Assembly: GCF_018380615.1 (NCBI RefSeq) | Contig: NZ_JAGYVZ010000001.1 | Span: 93,723 to 157,722, forward strand | Length of the DNA stretch: 64,000 nucleotides | Direction: 5' to 3' | DNA from: Flavobacterium psychroterrae | Lineage (GTDB): Bacteria; Bacteroidota; Bacteroidia; Flavobacteriales; Flavobacteriaceae | Shown: positions 1-9,746 of the stretch, one piece after another | Layout: each line of letters starts with the position of its first letter | How positions within the stretch are numbered: position 1 is the stretch's first letter | Translations under genes and position numbers: made by a program | The notes under the pieces: model-generated | Seen by the model: only the letters and a program-made list of their open reading frames with translations | What the model was told of the DNA's origin: nothing | Database searches by the model: none

Positions 1-1475
1 GTGAAAGTAGTTTGAATGCCTGGTGTTGCTGGATCCAAATCTACTGTCGCAACATCAATTGTTCCGTCAACATCCGAATCATTTGTAGTAACATTGATCG
101 TTACCGCCGTGTCTTCATTTGTCGTGATTGCGTCGTTTACTGCAACCGGATTATCATTTACCGAAGTAACCGTAATTGAAATCGTAGCAATATTCGATAC
201 CGCTCCGTTATTATCGTTTACCGTATAATTGATTGGAGTGGCTGTTCCGTTATAGTTTAAAACTGGCGTAAAAGTCACCACGCCTAAATTGTTAACCGTG
301 TAAGTTCCCTGACCAGTTACGGTGAAAGTAGTTTGAATGCCTGGTGTTGCTGGATCCAAATCTACTGTCGCAACATCAATTGTTCCGTCAACATCCGAAT
401 CATTTGTAGTAACATTGATCGTTACCGCCGTGTCTTCATTTGTCGTGATTGCGTCGTTTACTGCAACCGGATTATCATTTACCGAAGTAACCGTAATTGA
501 AATCGTAGCAATATTCGATACCGCTCCGTTATTATCGTTTACCGTATAATTGATTGGAGTTGCTGTTCCGTTATAGTTTAATACTGGAGTAAAAGTCACC
601 ACGCCTAAATTGTTAACCGTATACGTTCCCTCTCCAGTTACGGTAAAAGTGTTTTGGATTCCAGGTGTTGCAGCATCCAAATCAACTGTCGCAACATCAA
701 TAGTTCCGTCAACATCCGAATCATTTGTAGTAACATTGATCGTTACCGCCGTGTCTTCGTTTGTTGTTGCAGTATCATTGTTTGCAACAGGATTATCGTT
801 TACAGCTGTTACCGTAATTGAGATCGTAGCAATATTCGATACCGCTCCGTTATTATCGTTTACCGTATAATTGATTGGAGTAGCTGTTCCGTTGTAATTC
901 AAGACTGGTGTAAAAGTCACCACTCCTAAATTGTTTACCGTATAAGTTCCCTGACCAGTTACCGTAAAAGTATTTTGGATGCCTGGTGTTACTGGATCCA
1001 AATCTACCGTTGCCACATCAATTGTGCCGTCAACATCCGAATCATTTGTAGTAACATTGATCGTTACCGCCGTGTCTTCGTTTGTTGTTGCTGTGTCACT
1101 GTTTGCAACAGGATTATCATTTACCGATGTTACCGTAATTGAAATTGTCGCAATATTCGATACCGCTCCGTTATTGTCGTTTACCGTATAATTGATTGGA
1201 GTTGCTGTTCCGTTATAATTTAAAACTGGTGTAAAAGTCACCACGCCTAAATTGTTAACCGTGTAAGTTCCTTGTCCTGTTACAGTAAAAGTGGTTTGGA
1301 TTCCTGGTGTTGCAGGATCCAAATCTACTGTTGCCACATCGATTGTGCCGTCAACATCCGAATCATTTGTAGTAACATTGATTGTTACCGCCGTGTCTTG
1401 GTTTGTGGTGATTGCATCGTTTAAAGCAACCGGATTATCATTTACCGATGTTACTGTTACAAGTTCATTTGCAGT
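1..1475. repeat. 321-bp in-frame tandem repeats in the adhesin gene
   Basis: The same block begins at about 16, 337, 658, 979 and 1300, a constant period of 321 bp (107 codons). The units starting near 16 and 337 are almost identical at base level over more than 240 bases. Units nearer the gene start have drifted, for example IASF/TAT versus AVSLF/TAV in the antisense reading. More copies probably lie to the left of the window. Confidence 0.9.
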
Positions 1476-3878
1476 AGCAGTTCCGCCATAACCATCACTA
1501 ATTACATAAGGAATACTTATGGCTGTAGCTGAGTTGAAGTTTAATAATGGAGTAAAAGTAATTATGCCTGAAGCCGAAATATTTATTGTTCCGTTTGTTA
1601 CTGAAATTGTTTGTACTCCACCTGTTAAAGTAGTTCCATTTATTGAAGTAATACTCAAAGTATCTCCATCAGGATCTGAATCCAGATTTAGCGGAGTTAA
1701 CGTTATGGTATTGTCTTCTGCAACGGTATAATTATCATTTACAGCAACGGGTACTCTATTGATGACTTTTAAAATAGCCACATTTGATGAAAGTTGCGCA
1801 CAAACATTTGATGTACTTGTGATGTCAACTCTATACTGATAATTATGAAAGGAACGTGGAATATTCGTTAACGTTAACGAATTAGTAGTTGCATTTGAAT
1901 AAACTGGGCTTGTGCCTCCATTAACAACAGTTGTCCAGTTTAGCCCATTATCAATACTTTGCTTCCAAACATATACAAGCTGAGTTCCTGTAACAGAGGT
2001 TGCAAAAGTTGTACTTAAAGTAGGGTTTGTCGTTTTATCAGTTGGCTGTGTAGTAATCGAAACTTTGTTTGATACTAAATAATTGGCTTTTGATGAACCA
2101 TTTGTATTTATTGGTGCTGCATATGAAGCAGCCGTAACTTTACCATCTGCGGCATTTGTTACAGGAGGATTTCCTGTACCATAATAACCATTTGAATCCG
2201 GATCTGCTGCAAAAGTTCCATATGCTTCTACAGAATCAGGGCATCCATCATTATCTGAATCTAAATCAAGTTGATTTATTATTCCGTCAAGATCCTCGTC
2301 ATATCTGTCATCAACACCATCCGAGTTTGAATCTATAAATCCCGGAGCATCTTTATCAACATAATTTAATTTTTTATCCCCGTCTTGGTCTCCAAAAGGA
2401 TCCGGTAAACTACCAATTTCTACCGTATCTAAAATACCATCATTATCATCATCTAAATCACATTCTACGTTCAGACCATCATTATCCTGATTTCCTTCAT
2501 AATTAGGATTTTCAATAGGAATGTATAATGAAACACTTCCTCCTGCTAAACCATCCTGAGAACCATTTCTTTCGGCTGTAGAATGTTCTCCACCAATACC
2601 ACCACTGGAAATCAATGTTACGTTTGCGGGCAGGCTTGCTAAAGAATACAGTAATGCACCACCACCACCACCACCACCGGGTCCGTGGACAACATTTGTA
2701 TTTAAATCTTGTCCGTCACCACCTTTAGCAGATACTATAAGATTACCTGTAAAAACAGGAGTTTTTAAAACTACCGTTCCTCCGGCACCACCACCGCCTC
2801 CACCATCCGGAGAACCTGAAGGATTAACTGCTAATGGAGCAAAACCATTAGCTATAATTGAATAACCATTTCCAACAATTTCATTAGCAAAAATAATCAC
2901 AATACCACCACCATCAGCAGCAGAAGAAGGATTACTTGTTGTTACATACCCTGAACCTCCGGCTCCTCCTAAAAAAACTTTATCCTGATTAAAGTACGTT
3001 GCTAAACTAACACCTCCAATACCTCCGGCATTTAGTCCATTAACATCGCACCAACGTTTACCACCTTCTCCTCCGGCACCAAAGTTAGATCCACCACCAC
3101 CACCGGAATCACCTGCAACACCAGAACCTCCACCGTTTGCACGCGGTGAACGTCCTCTGTTTGAAGCCGTATTGTCTAAAACTATTCCATCTCCTTTGGT
3201 AAAAGAGCCGGTATAAGTACTGCTTTGAACATATTGTGTATTAGGATTCGTATTACAATTATTATCAGGTCCGTTTGTTAGCATTTGGATTCCCTGATAG
3301 CCTTTTCCTGCAACATCTATATTGGCATTAAAAGTTACTTTATCAGCCTGAATAGCTAAAACTCCTCCTGTTTTATCAGTGTTAATCCAGTCCTTTGCCG
3401 TCAAAGTTGCATTAATATTAACTGTTCCTGTATATTTAGGAACTCTGACAACCTGTACAAGACCTGCAATTGTATAACTTTTTACCAAAGGATAAACAGG
3501 TGTTATTACATTACCGGCAATACTTTTAATTTGAAAAAATTCATAGTTACCCGTATTATTAATTGCAGTTATAGCTCCACCTGAAATACTATTACTTACA
3601 TTTATATCTGCACCTTTCATCTGGATAATCAAAGCTTTATCTCCAATAGAAAGTCCTGCAGTACTGCTAACTGTAATAGTATTAACGCAAGTTAAATCAC
3701 AAGGAGCACAAACCGGCTGATTAATAGCCGTAACTGAAAAGTAGCTATTTACTATTCCAGAAATATTCGTTTGAGAAAAACCATGTAAATTAAATAATAA
3801 AAAAAGACAGACCAAAAGTCGGTTAAGACCCCTTTTTTTATTCGCCAATAAAATTTTTAAAAAAGTAAAGTTCACCAT
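1..3878 (-). CDS. Giant secreted repeat protein, N-terminal part (runs off window start)
   Basis: The minus frame is open from the ATG at 3876-3878 to the window edge, giving 1,292 codons with no stop, so the C-terminus is missing. A signal peptide ends near residue 36 (hydrophobic core followed by GFSQ). A long glycine-rich segment follows at about residues 235-440. At about 460-550 there are Asp-rich calcium-binding repeats of thrombospondin type-3 style (DDDNDG, DQDGD, DSNSDG, DEDLDG, DSDNDG). An Ig-like stretch (about 600-690) leads into cadherin/Ig-like repeats of 107 residues, each with [18 protein letters not shown] and DSDVDGTID cores. The architecture fits large surface adhesins of gliding or biofilm-forming Flavobacteriia. 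Export through the type IX system is likely, but its C-terminal sorting domain would lie outside the window. The precise binding target cannot be inferred. Confidence 0.85.
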   Translation of the reverse strand, partial: MVNFTFLKILLANKKRGLNRLLVCLFLLFNLHGFSQTNISGIVNSYFSVTAINQPVCAPCDLTCVNTITVSSTAGLSIGDKALIIQMKGADINVSNSISGGAITAINNTGNYEFFQIKSIAGNVITPVYPLVKSYTIAGLVQVVRVPKYTGTVNINATLTAKDWINTDKTGGVLAIQADKVTFNANIDVAGKGYQGIQMLTNGPDNNCNTNPNTQYVQSSTYTGSFTKGDGIVLDNTASNRGRSPRANGGGSGVAGDSGGGGGSNFGAGGEGGKRWCDVNGLNAGGIGGVSLATYFNQDKVFLGGAGGSGYVTTSNPSSAADGGGIVIIFANEIVGNGYSIIANGFAPLAVNPSGSPDGGGGGGAGGTVVLKTPVFTGNLIVSAKGGDGQDLNTNVVHGPGGGGGGGALLYSLASLPANVTLISSGGIGGEHSTAERNGSQDGLAGGSVSLYIPIENPNYEGNQDNDGLNVECDLDDDNDGILDTVEIGSLPDPFGDQDGDKKLNYVDKDAPGFIDSNSDGVDDRYDEDLDGIINQLDLDSDNDGCPDSVEAYGTFAADPDSNGYYGTGNPPVTNAADGKVTAASYAAPINTNGSSKANYLVSNKVSITTQPTDKTTNPTLSTTFATSVTGTQLVYVWKQSIDNGLNWTTVVNGGTSPVYSNATTNSLTLTNIPRSFHNYQYRVDITSTSNVCAQLSSNVAILKVINRVPVAVNDNYTVAEDNTITLTPLNLDSDPDGDTLSITSINGTTLTGGVQTISVTNGTINISASGIITFTPLLNFNSATAISIPYVISDGYGGTATANELVTVTSVNDNPVALNDAITTNQDTAVTINVTTNDSDVDGTIDVATVDLDPATPGIQTTFTVTGQGTYTVNNLGVVTFTPVLNYNGTATPINYTVNDNNGAVSNIATISITVTSVNDNPVANSDTATTNEDTAVTINVTTNDSDVDGTIDVATVDLDPVTPGIQNTFTVTGQGTYTVNNLGVVTFTPVLNYNGTATPINYTVNDNNGAVSNIATISITVTAVNDNPVANNDTATTNEDTAVTINVTTNDSDVDGTIDVATVDLDAATPGIQNTFTVTGEGTYTVNNLGVVTFTPVLNYNGTATPINYTVNDNNGAVSNIATISITVTSVNDNPVAVNDAITTNEDTAVTINVTTNDSDVDGTIDVATVDLDPATPGIQTTFTVTGQGTYTVNNLGVVTFTPVLNYNGTATPINYTVNDNNGAVSNIATISITVTSVNDNPVAVNDAITTNEDTAVTINVTTNDSDVDGTIDVATVDLDPATPGIQTTF

Positions 3879-4717
3879 ATAATAAATAATTAAATTCTTA
3901 TGAAAAAAAGCAATTGGAGATCGTTAATCTCCAAATATTGTAAAATCAAAATCAAGCTTAAATGCCCGTAATCAGTATGATTTCAGCAATTAACAAGACT
4001 TTTACATTAACCAACTCCGCTACGTACGTAAAATGCGGAAGGATGGTTTTAGTATTTGATTTTTTATTGAAATAATTTCAAAATGCGATTGATTAGAAGT
4101 ATCTGCTATAGAAAACTCTCTAATTATAGATTCTATTTCATTGTAATAACCCTGAAGAAAAAGAAAAGGCTGAAGTTTAAAATCAATGAAATTATTTTTT
4201 GAAGAATTGGAGTAACTTTTTAAAGCATTCCAAAGTTGCAGAATTGTAAGACTAATTTTTTTCAGAAATTGATATGAAGAATATACAGATAGTAATACAA
4301 CTATACATCTTATAAAATTATTGAACCTGCAGGTTGAAAACATAAAAACGAAATAATCGAAAAAGTTATTTTTAAGCCGAATATCAAAAACAAAAAAGAC
4401 GATTCTAAAATAATTTACAACTTGGCAAAAGGACCATAAGCACCACCAGCACAGTAATTTATTATTTTTATATCGTCGTATATTTTTTTTGGATCGTCAA
4501 ATGTAGATTAAAATTAAACCTGTGAATAGTCAATTACGACATTTTTAAAAACAGGAATAAAATTGATTTTTTTGAAAGAAAAGAATTATTTTTATCGATT
4601 TTACGTTTTACATAAAATACTAATAATCAATAAATTAATTCAAAAACGTAAAAAACACATTTGAACGTTTTTTAGCAAAAATGAAGAATGATTTTGGAAA
4701 AAACTTTTTCGGCTGAA
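3879..4717. other. Mostly non-coding gap between adhesin and AraC gene
   Basis: This AT-rich interval contains the upstream region of the adhesin gene and one doubtful short reading frame on the minus strand (4020-4343). A second short minus-strand stretch (about 4415-4505) ends in CAGGAYGPFAKL and looks like the tail of a protein, but no start codon or upstream body is present. No terminator or operator was recognised. Confidence 0.4.
4020..4343 (-). CDS. Doubtful 107-residue hypothetical protein
   Basis: This is an ATG-started frame encoding a hydrophobic N-terminal segment (about residues 9-30) followed by a Lys/Asn/Ser-rich part. No domain or family was recognised. The frame stays open upstream of the ATG without recognisable protein sequence, which is typical of chance frames in AT-rich DNA. 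It may not be a gene. Confidence 0.15.
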   Translation of the reverse strand: MFSTCRFNNFIRCIVVLLSVYSSYQFLKKISLTILQLWNALKSYSNSSKNNFIDFKLQPFLFLQGYYNEIESIIREFSIADTSNQSHFEIISIKNQILKPSFRILRT

Positions 4718-5773
4718 TCAAAAACGCACCTCAGAAGGCAGTTGACCAAATCGTTTTTTAAAACTTGCGGCAAATCTGCCAGCCGAATCATAACCCGTTA
4801 AAAGAGCAATATTCTGAACATGAATATTGGAATTCTGGAGCAATTGCATTGCCAATAGCATGTTTTTTTCCTTATGATATTGCAGCATCGAAAAGCCAAA
4901 AACAATCTTGAAATTCGATTTTAATTTGGTTGGAGATGTATGTACTTCCTGAGCTATAACCTCAATGCCAATAAACGGAAGATGTAAATTTTGTAAGATG
5001 ATCTTTTCGGCTTTAGCCACATTATGATAGTCTAAATTACTCAAAGAAATATTGTCTGTTATACGGCTATCATCAAAAGCATTATCAAAAAACTCCATGA
5101 TAAGTTTCATTGATTTTTTCTTCAAAGCCGGCATATCAGTTTCCGGACTGTTTGCCTGTTCTAAATATTCAGATAACTCTGCTCCCATTTCATGCGCTTT
5201 TGGTGCAATATCCATCCAGGTGTAAGAGCCGCGCTCACCATTTAAAAACTTTTTAATGGCACGGCTATTTTTGAATTTTTTAGAACTAAAGTTTTTACTT
5301 GCCCAATCCTTTGTAATTGCAAAGCTAAAAAAACCGCCGGTTGCCCCCTTATAAAAATAACTTGAAATCTCAGTTTCCGGTTTACTAAAAGTCCAGCATG
5401 TACTTAAAATGCTTATTTCCTCCTCCTCTTTTACCTGAACTTTATATTCAAATACCGAAAAAGTCAACAAATAATAATCACTAACTTTATTAGGATCATA
5501 AAAAGATCACGTAACTATATTTTCCTTAATAATCATATTTATAACCAAAAGCCAGAAACCATCTTCAATTTCCCTGTAACACAATCTTGCTTTACAAAGA
5601 GATGTTTTTAACTTAATTACTTGTTTTGAAGGCAAGTGATTCATGACCGGAATTTTTAATAAACTATCTATCATAACCTCAGGAGAATTAAATAAATAGG
5701 GTATTTGAAAAAAATCATCTTTTAGAAGAAAAAGATATTTCTGAATGTTTTTTGGCCAATTATCTAAAGTCAT
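4718..5773 (-). pseudogene. AraC-family regulator (PchR-like) interrupted by an in-frame TGA
   Basis: The frame opens at ATG 5771-5773 and would encode about 350 residues, the usual size for PchR-like siderophore regulators. Codon 89 is TGA (5507-5509). Before it the protein reads ...KARLCYREIEDGFWLLV. After it, in the same frame, it continues SFYDPNKVSDYYLLTFSV and runs on through the ligand-binding part to a C-terminal AraC helix-turn-helix region ending RFGQLPSEVRF. Both halves look like one protein, so a single nonsense change explains the break. A restart at TTG 5468-5470 would give a 250-residue product keeping the DNA-binding domain. Its position beside siderophore genes fits the role of PchR-type activators. 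Without the N-terminal part, iron or siderophore sensing is probably lost. Confidence 0.75.
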
Positions 5774-5890
5774 GAATTTAATAGTACTTAGAAGTAATAT
5801 AGTAAATATAACACTTACCGTCAAAAGTTGATTTACAAAAATAGAGATATCACGTTATATAATTAGCATAAACGTTAGAAAATAATCATA

Positions 5891-5921
5891 AAAAAGCCGG
5901 TAAAATCTTCACCGGCTTTTT
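5891..5921. terminator. Bidirectional intrinsic terminator
   Basis: Stem GCCGGT (5896-5901) pairs with ACCGGC (5911-5916) across a 9-base loop, with an A-run before and a T-run after. It lies upstream of the AraC gene and downstream of the oxygenase gene, so it would end minus-strand transcription of the oxygenase. Confidence 0.75.
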
Positions 5922-6028
5922 CTAAATAACAAGCAATCTAATCGCAGAATTTTTATTTTTATCCAAAAAACCCGTAGAAGGTCATCGCGGAAATATAAGT
6001 AGAAAACTTCAAAAAATCTCCAAAGGTT

Positions 6029-6129
6029 TGTCATTTCGACACAAGGAGAAATCACACCAGAAACTCCATATAGAATATGCCAATCTTTGTCGATTCACAA
6101 GTGCGATTTCTCCTTCGTGGAAGGACAAA
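6029..6129. repeat. REP/MITE-like hairpin repeat, copy 1
   Basis: The ends are inverted (TTGTCATTTCGAC... and ...GTGGAAGGACAAAA), with inner arms GGAGAAATCACACC and GTGCGATTTCTCC. It belongs to the same family as the copies at 16996, 19081, 33502, 41481, 54718 and 59366. Confidence 0.7.
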
Positions 6130-6180
6130 ATTACGTTTGAACTTTGGGTTTTAGCGCCTTTAAAAGATTAATTTTAAATA

Positions 6181-7296
6181 CTAATCAAGATCAAAAATAT
6201 TTCCCAAATGTTCCTCCATAACAAAATACGGATTATCAGTTTGGGTTACAGATCTCATATGAATTAGGCTAGTTTTACTCATCATTCTTAACATCTGTCG
6301 GCGTTCGCATTTTACCATTTTGCCATTTTCTTCTCGTTGTCCGGCAACAAAAGCGCTTCGTCCGTGTGCGCATAAATGATTGTTTACAAAAATAACATCA
6401 CCGGAATTGGGCACATATTCACTATTTATAAGTTCTTTGGCTTCATTCCAGAATTCGGTTAAATTATAAAGTGCTTCCGGAGTTTGCCCCGCATTTTCGT
6501 TAAAGATTTGTTCCGCAGCATCAAAACGAATAAAAGGAAGTTGTCGGTTTCCATATAATACAGAAGCCGTAGGTCCCGGATTCATCTGATTATCTTCATA
6601 ATTAGCATCCTTCGGACATTGATAAATAGGATCAAATAATTTCTCCATGTTTTCATTTACCGCGCCATGAGAACGAATAGAATATAAAGTTGAAGGAACT
6701 CTTTCCTCATTTCTTAAATATAAAAAACTCAAAAAATCAGCCTGATTCAGTAAAAAAGCATCTTCGGTATGAACATATAAATCAGTTTTAGATCCTGATC
6801 CGGTTTGTGTTGCGGCCATTTTTTCATCCGGAATTACCGCATGCAGTAAACCTCCTCCCTTTCTCTGGGCATAATATTGAACAGGTTTTGAAGGAACTGC
6901 ACCATGAAGCAGCGAACAAATAAACCCGTATTTATTCAGTTTATCATAATCTGCACCTTGCCAGTTTGGCGGAGTTGGACCTAAATCGTCCTGATCCACC
7001 TCTAAAAGTCCCTGAAAAACAATAGCGCCATATTGATTTGCCGAAAAATCAGAACCAAATTGACTCAAAATTCGACTAAGTCGTTCAGGAAGTAATTGAA
7101 AAGCGTGAAGATGCAGCGCAGCGATATAATCGGGGTTTTCATAATTGCCAAATGCCTTTACTAAAAGATTGCCAACATTCGATAAAATATTCCTCTCCTG
7201 AGGCGTTATTGCTACGATTAACGGATTTGTAGGAATTTAAAAATTTAAACTAGTTTCGGCAGCTATTTCATCTGCAATAATTGATTGTGATTTCAT
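6181..7296 (-). pseudogene. Fe(II)/2-oxoglutarate oxygenase of the lysine-hydroxylase type, with early in-frame TAA
   Basis: From ATG 7294-7296 the frame reads MKSQSIIADEIAAETSLNF, then TAA (7237-7239, codon 20), then IPTNPLIVAITPQERNIL and on to a full domain of about 350 residues. The iron-binding triad is visible as HTE (about H176, E178) and a distal His in NNHLCAHGR (about H311), with a basic ERRQMLRM stretch suited to 2-oxoglutarate. This is the clavaminate synthase-like (TauD) fold. The closest family known to me is the amino-acid hydroxylases, including L-lysine 4-hydroxylases described from Flavobacterium and Chitinophaga, and arginine hydroxylases such as VioC. A TTG at 7066-7068 could restart translation but would drop 76 residues. 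It is divergent from the siderophore operon, where a lysine hydroxylase would make biosynthetic sense. The substrate is inferred. Confidence 0.7.
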
Positions 7297-7565
7297 TTTT
7301 TCAATTCGTTTTTTAGTTACTAAAAGATTGGGGATTAAAAATTCAAATACGTAATAATCAATAACATATAATCCTTCATCATAAAGAGTCTGAATCAATA
7401 TGTACGGACATTCGTATATTTTTTTTAAGATTTATTTTTTTTATTCAGATTAATTTATACATTTGCTCTACACTATTTTTATTTATTCTAAATAATAATT
7501 ACTTACAAATATATTTTTATTTCATCTAAATAAAAAGAATTTTCTTAGAAAAATTTAAAAAATTT
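7297..7565. promoter_or_regulatory. Divergent intergenic region before the siderophore operon
   Basis: This AT-rich spacer lies between the oxygenase (minus) and the nitroreductase (plus). TACATTTG at 7458-7465 matches the Bacteroidota minus-7 box TAnnTTTG for plus-strand transcription. No good minus-33 TTTG was found at the right distance, and no Fur-type palindrome was recognised by eye. Confidence 0.3.
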
Positions 7566-8198
7566 ATGAAAATCAAGAACAAACCCAGTAAAATCAATAC
7601 TTCAGATTCTTCTGATAAACTAAAAAAAATATCAAAGAATATTCGGAAAAGAAGAAGTGTCTATGCAAGTGAGTTTATCAAAAAAGAATTACCTGAAAAA
7701 CTGCTTGAAGAGATTTTGATCAATGCAATATGGGCTCCAAATCACAAAATGACAGAACCTTGGAGATTTATTGTTTTTAGAGGAAAATATTTGAAGGAAT
7801 ATGGAGAATTTATGGCGCAGTATTATAAAAATTTCTATACCGAATTATCGGCTGAAGCCCAAAAAGAGAAATTGAATTACCTGAGAAAATATCCTTTAAA
7901 TTCTGCTTGCATGATTGGCGTAATCATGGTTCGAAATACCAAAATCAATTTACCAGAATGGGAAGAAATCGCAGCAGTTGCAGCGGCAGTACAAAATATT
8001 GCACTGACTTGCACAGCACATAAAATAGGAAGTTACTGGAGTACCAAAGGGGTCGCAATAGATTATGTGGCACAATTTGATCTGGCAGAAAACGAAAAAT
8101 CACTCGGACTTCTCTACCTCGGCTATTATCCAAAAGACTTAAAATCCTCTAAAAAGAAAAGAACTCCTTTATCTAAAAAAGTGATTTATCTCGAATAA
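7566..8198 (+). CDS. Nitroreductase-family flavoprotein
   Basis: This 210-residue protein has the nitroreductase fold. An N-terminal RKRRSVYASEF segment matches the FMN-binding RRS motif, WAPNHKMTEPWRF is the second FMN-contact segment, and a C-terminal GLLYLGYYP strand follows. It resembles the YdjA-like small nitroreductases. It is the first gene on the plus strand of the siderophore operon, 27 bp before the decarboxylase, so it could provide a redox step or protect against hydroxylamine or nitro intermediates. That role is only inferred from position. It appears intact. Confidence 0.75.
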   Translation: MKIKNKPSKINTSDSSDKLKKISKNIRKRRSVYASEFIKKELPEKLLEEILINAIWAPNHKMTEPWRFIVFRGKYLKEYGEFMAQYYKNFYTELSAEAQKEKLNYLRKYPLNSACMIGVIMVRNTKINLPEWEEIAAVAAAVQNIALTCTAHKIGSYWSTKGVAIDYVAQFDLAENEKSLGLLYLGYYPKDLKSSKKKRTPLSKKVIYLE

Positions 8199-8225
8199 TA
8201 ATAACAAACCCCTAAATAATACTTT

Positions 8226-9746
8226 ATGAATACCACACTAATCAATGAAGAAGTCGCCGAAAAAGGACTTCTCGCCCAACAGGATTTGTGCAAAGACATT
8301 TTCCACCAAAATTCCGAAGCTGAATATGCGCAGGCTGTAAAACTGGCACAAGAACGCGTTTCGAATTTCCTGAAAAACAATCGCAAACCTTTCAGCGGCA
8401 TCAGACCAGACGAAATGAAAACAAAAGTAGATGCTATAGATTTTGAATCGCCCCTACCCGATTACGAAAGTCTGCTGAACGAAGTTGACGATATTTATGT
8501 CAAACACGCCACCGCTTATCACCTTCCGGAATATATCGCGCACTTAAATTGTCCCGTTGTAATCCCTGCATTGGCTGCCGAAGTTTTGATAAGTGCCATA
8601 AATTCATCCCAAGATACCTATGATCAAAGTGCGGGCGGAACTTTTATGGAACGTAAACTTATTGACTGGACAAGCGAGCAAATTGGTTACACAAAAGGCG
8701 ATGGTATTTTTACTGCCGGAGGTTCGCAAAGTAATCTTATGGGATTGCTTTTAGCCAGGGATTATTATTCTTTAGAGTTTCAAAAATGGAATATAAAACT
8801 TAACGGACTTCCGCCTGATGCATCAAAATTCAGAGTGTTTGTTTCTGATAAAGCGCATTTCAGCAATCATAAAAATGCCTGGATTCTGGGTCTTGGCGAA
8901 CAGGCGATTGTACATGTTGGCGTGGATCAAAGATACCGCATGGATCCTGAAAAACTGGAAAAAGCCATTGCTCAGGAAATAGAAAAAGGAAATATCCCAA
9001 TCGCGATTACTGCAACTGCAGGAACTACAGATTTTGGGAATGTTGATCCATTAAAAGCAATTGCTGAAATTGCCGGACGCTATAATTTATGGCTTCATGT
9101 TGATGCCGCTTACGGTTGCGGATTGCTTTTATCCAATAAACACAGACATCTTTTAAACGGAATCGAACTCGCAGATTCGGTAACTATTGATTATCATAAA
9201 TCATTTTTTCAGCCAATAAGCAGCAGCGCTTTTATCGTAAAAAATAAACTTCACTTAAATATTATCAAGCATCACGCTGATTATTTGAATCCAAAAGAAC
9301 AAAATTACGACGCACTTCCCGCACAAATCAACAAATCGATTATACAAAGTACACGCCGTTTTGATGCGCTGAAACTTTGGTTTACACTTCGCTATATGGG
9401 CAAGGAAAAATTGGGACAATTTACAGATACGATAATTGAAACCACTCAAAAAACAGCCGAATATATAGAATCTGATGACAACTTTGAACTTTTATGTCAT
9501 TCTGATATGGGCGTTTTAGTGTTCCGATATCTTGACGGTCCAGCCGAATCCAACTCTTGCGAAGTCAATCAATACATTAAAGAAAAACTCTTTTTTAGCG
9601 GAGAAGTTCTCGTTGCAAGCACAAAAGTAAACGGAGAATTCTACTTGAAATTCACCATTTTCAATCCGATTACAACCCTAAATGACATTAAAAAAATACT
9701 TAACCTCATAAAACAAAACGGAAATGAATACCACAGACTTAACTAA
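8226..9746 (+). CDS. PLP-dependent group II decarboxylase (lysine or diaminobutyrate decarboxylase type)
   Basis: This 506-residue protein is a normal length for the pyridoxal-dependent group II decarboxylases of siderophore operons (DesA, RhbB, Ddc families). The PLP-binding aspartate motif HVDAAYGCG is followed by SVTIDYHKSFFQP, whose Lys325 is the expected Schiff-base residue. AGGSQSNLMGLLLAR is the cofactor phosphate-binding region. The reaction would turn lysine into cadaverine, or diaminobutyrate into diaminopropane. No diaminobutyrate aminotransferase is present nearby, which favours lysine as substrate. Its last 23 bases overlap the next gene, implying translational coupling. Confidence 0.85.
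   Translation: MNTTLINEEVAEKGLLAQQDLCKDIFHQNSEAEYAQAVKLAQERVSNFLKNNRKPFSGIRPDEMKTKVDAIDFESPLPDYESLLNEVDDIYVKHATAYHLPEYIAHLNCPVVIPALAAEVLISAINSSQDTYDQSAGGTFMERKLIDWTSEQIGYTKGDGIFTAGGSQSNLMGLLLARDYYSLEFQKWNIKLNGLPPDASKFRVFVSDKAHFSNHKNAWILGLGEQAIVHVGVDQRYRMDPEKLEKAIAQEIEKGNIPIAITATAGTTDFGNVDPLKAIAEIAGRYNLWLHVDAAYGCGLLLSNKHRHLLNGIELADSVTIDYHKSFFQPISSSAFIVKNKLHLNIIKHHADYLNPKEQNYDALPAQINKSIIQSTRRFDALKLWFTLRYMGKEKLGQFTDTIIETTQKTAEYIESDDNFELLCHSDMGVLVFRYLDGPAESNSCEVNQYIKEKLFFSGEVLVASTKVNGEFYLKFTIFNPITTLNDIKKILNLIKQNGNEYHRLN

Noticed and set aside
1..1731. Five similar plus-strand frames of 66-86 residues
   Set aside because: They are antisense shadows of the 321-bp tandem repeats in the minus-strand adhesin gene.
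2156..2338. Plus-strand 60-residue frame within the adhesin region
   Set aside because: It is antisense to the continuous minus-strand adhesin frame, with no protein-like features.
4415..4505. Possible tiny peptide or gene remnant ending CAGGAYGPFAKL
   Set aside because: No start codon, a stop directly upstream and no supporting neighbours; kept only as a note on the gap.
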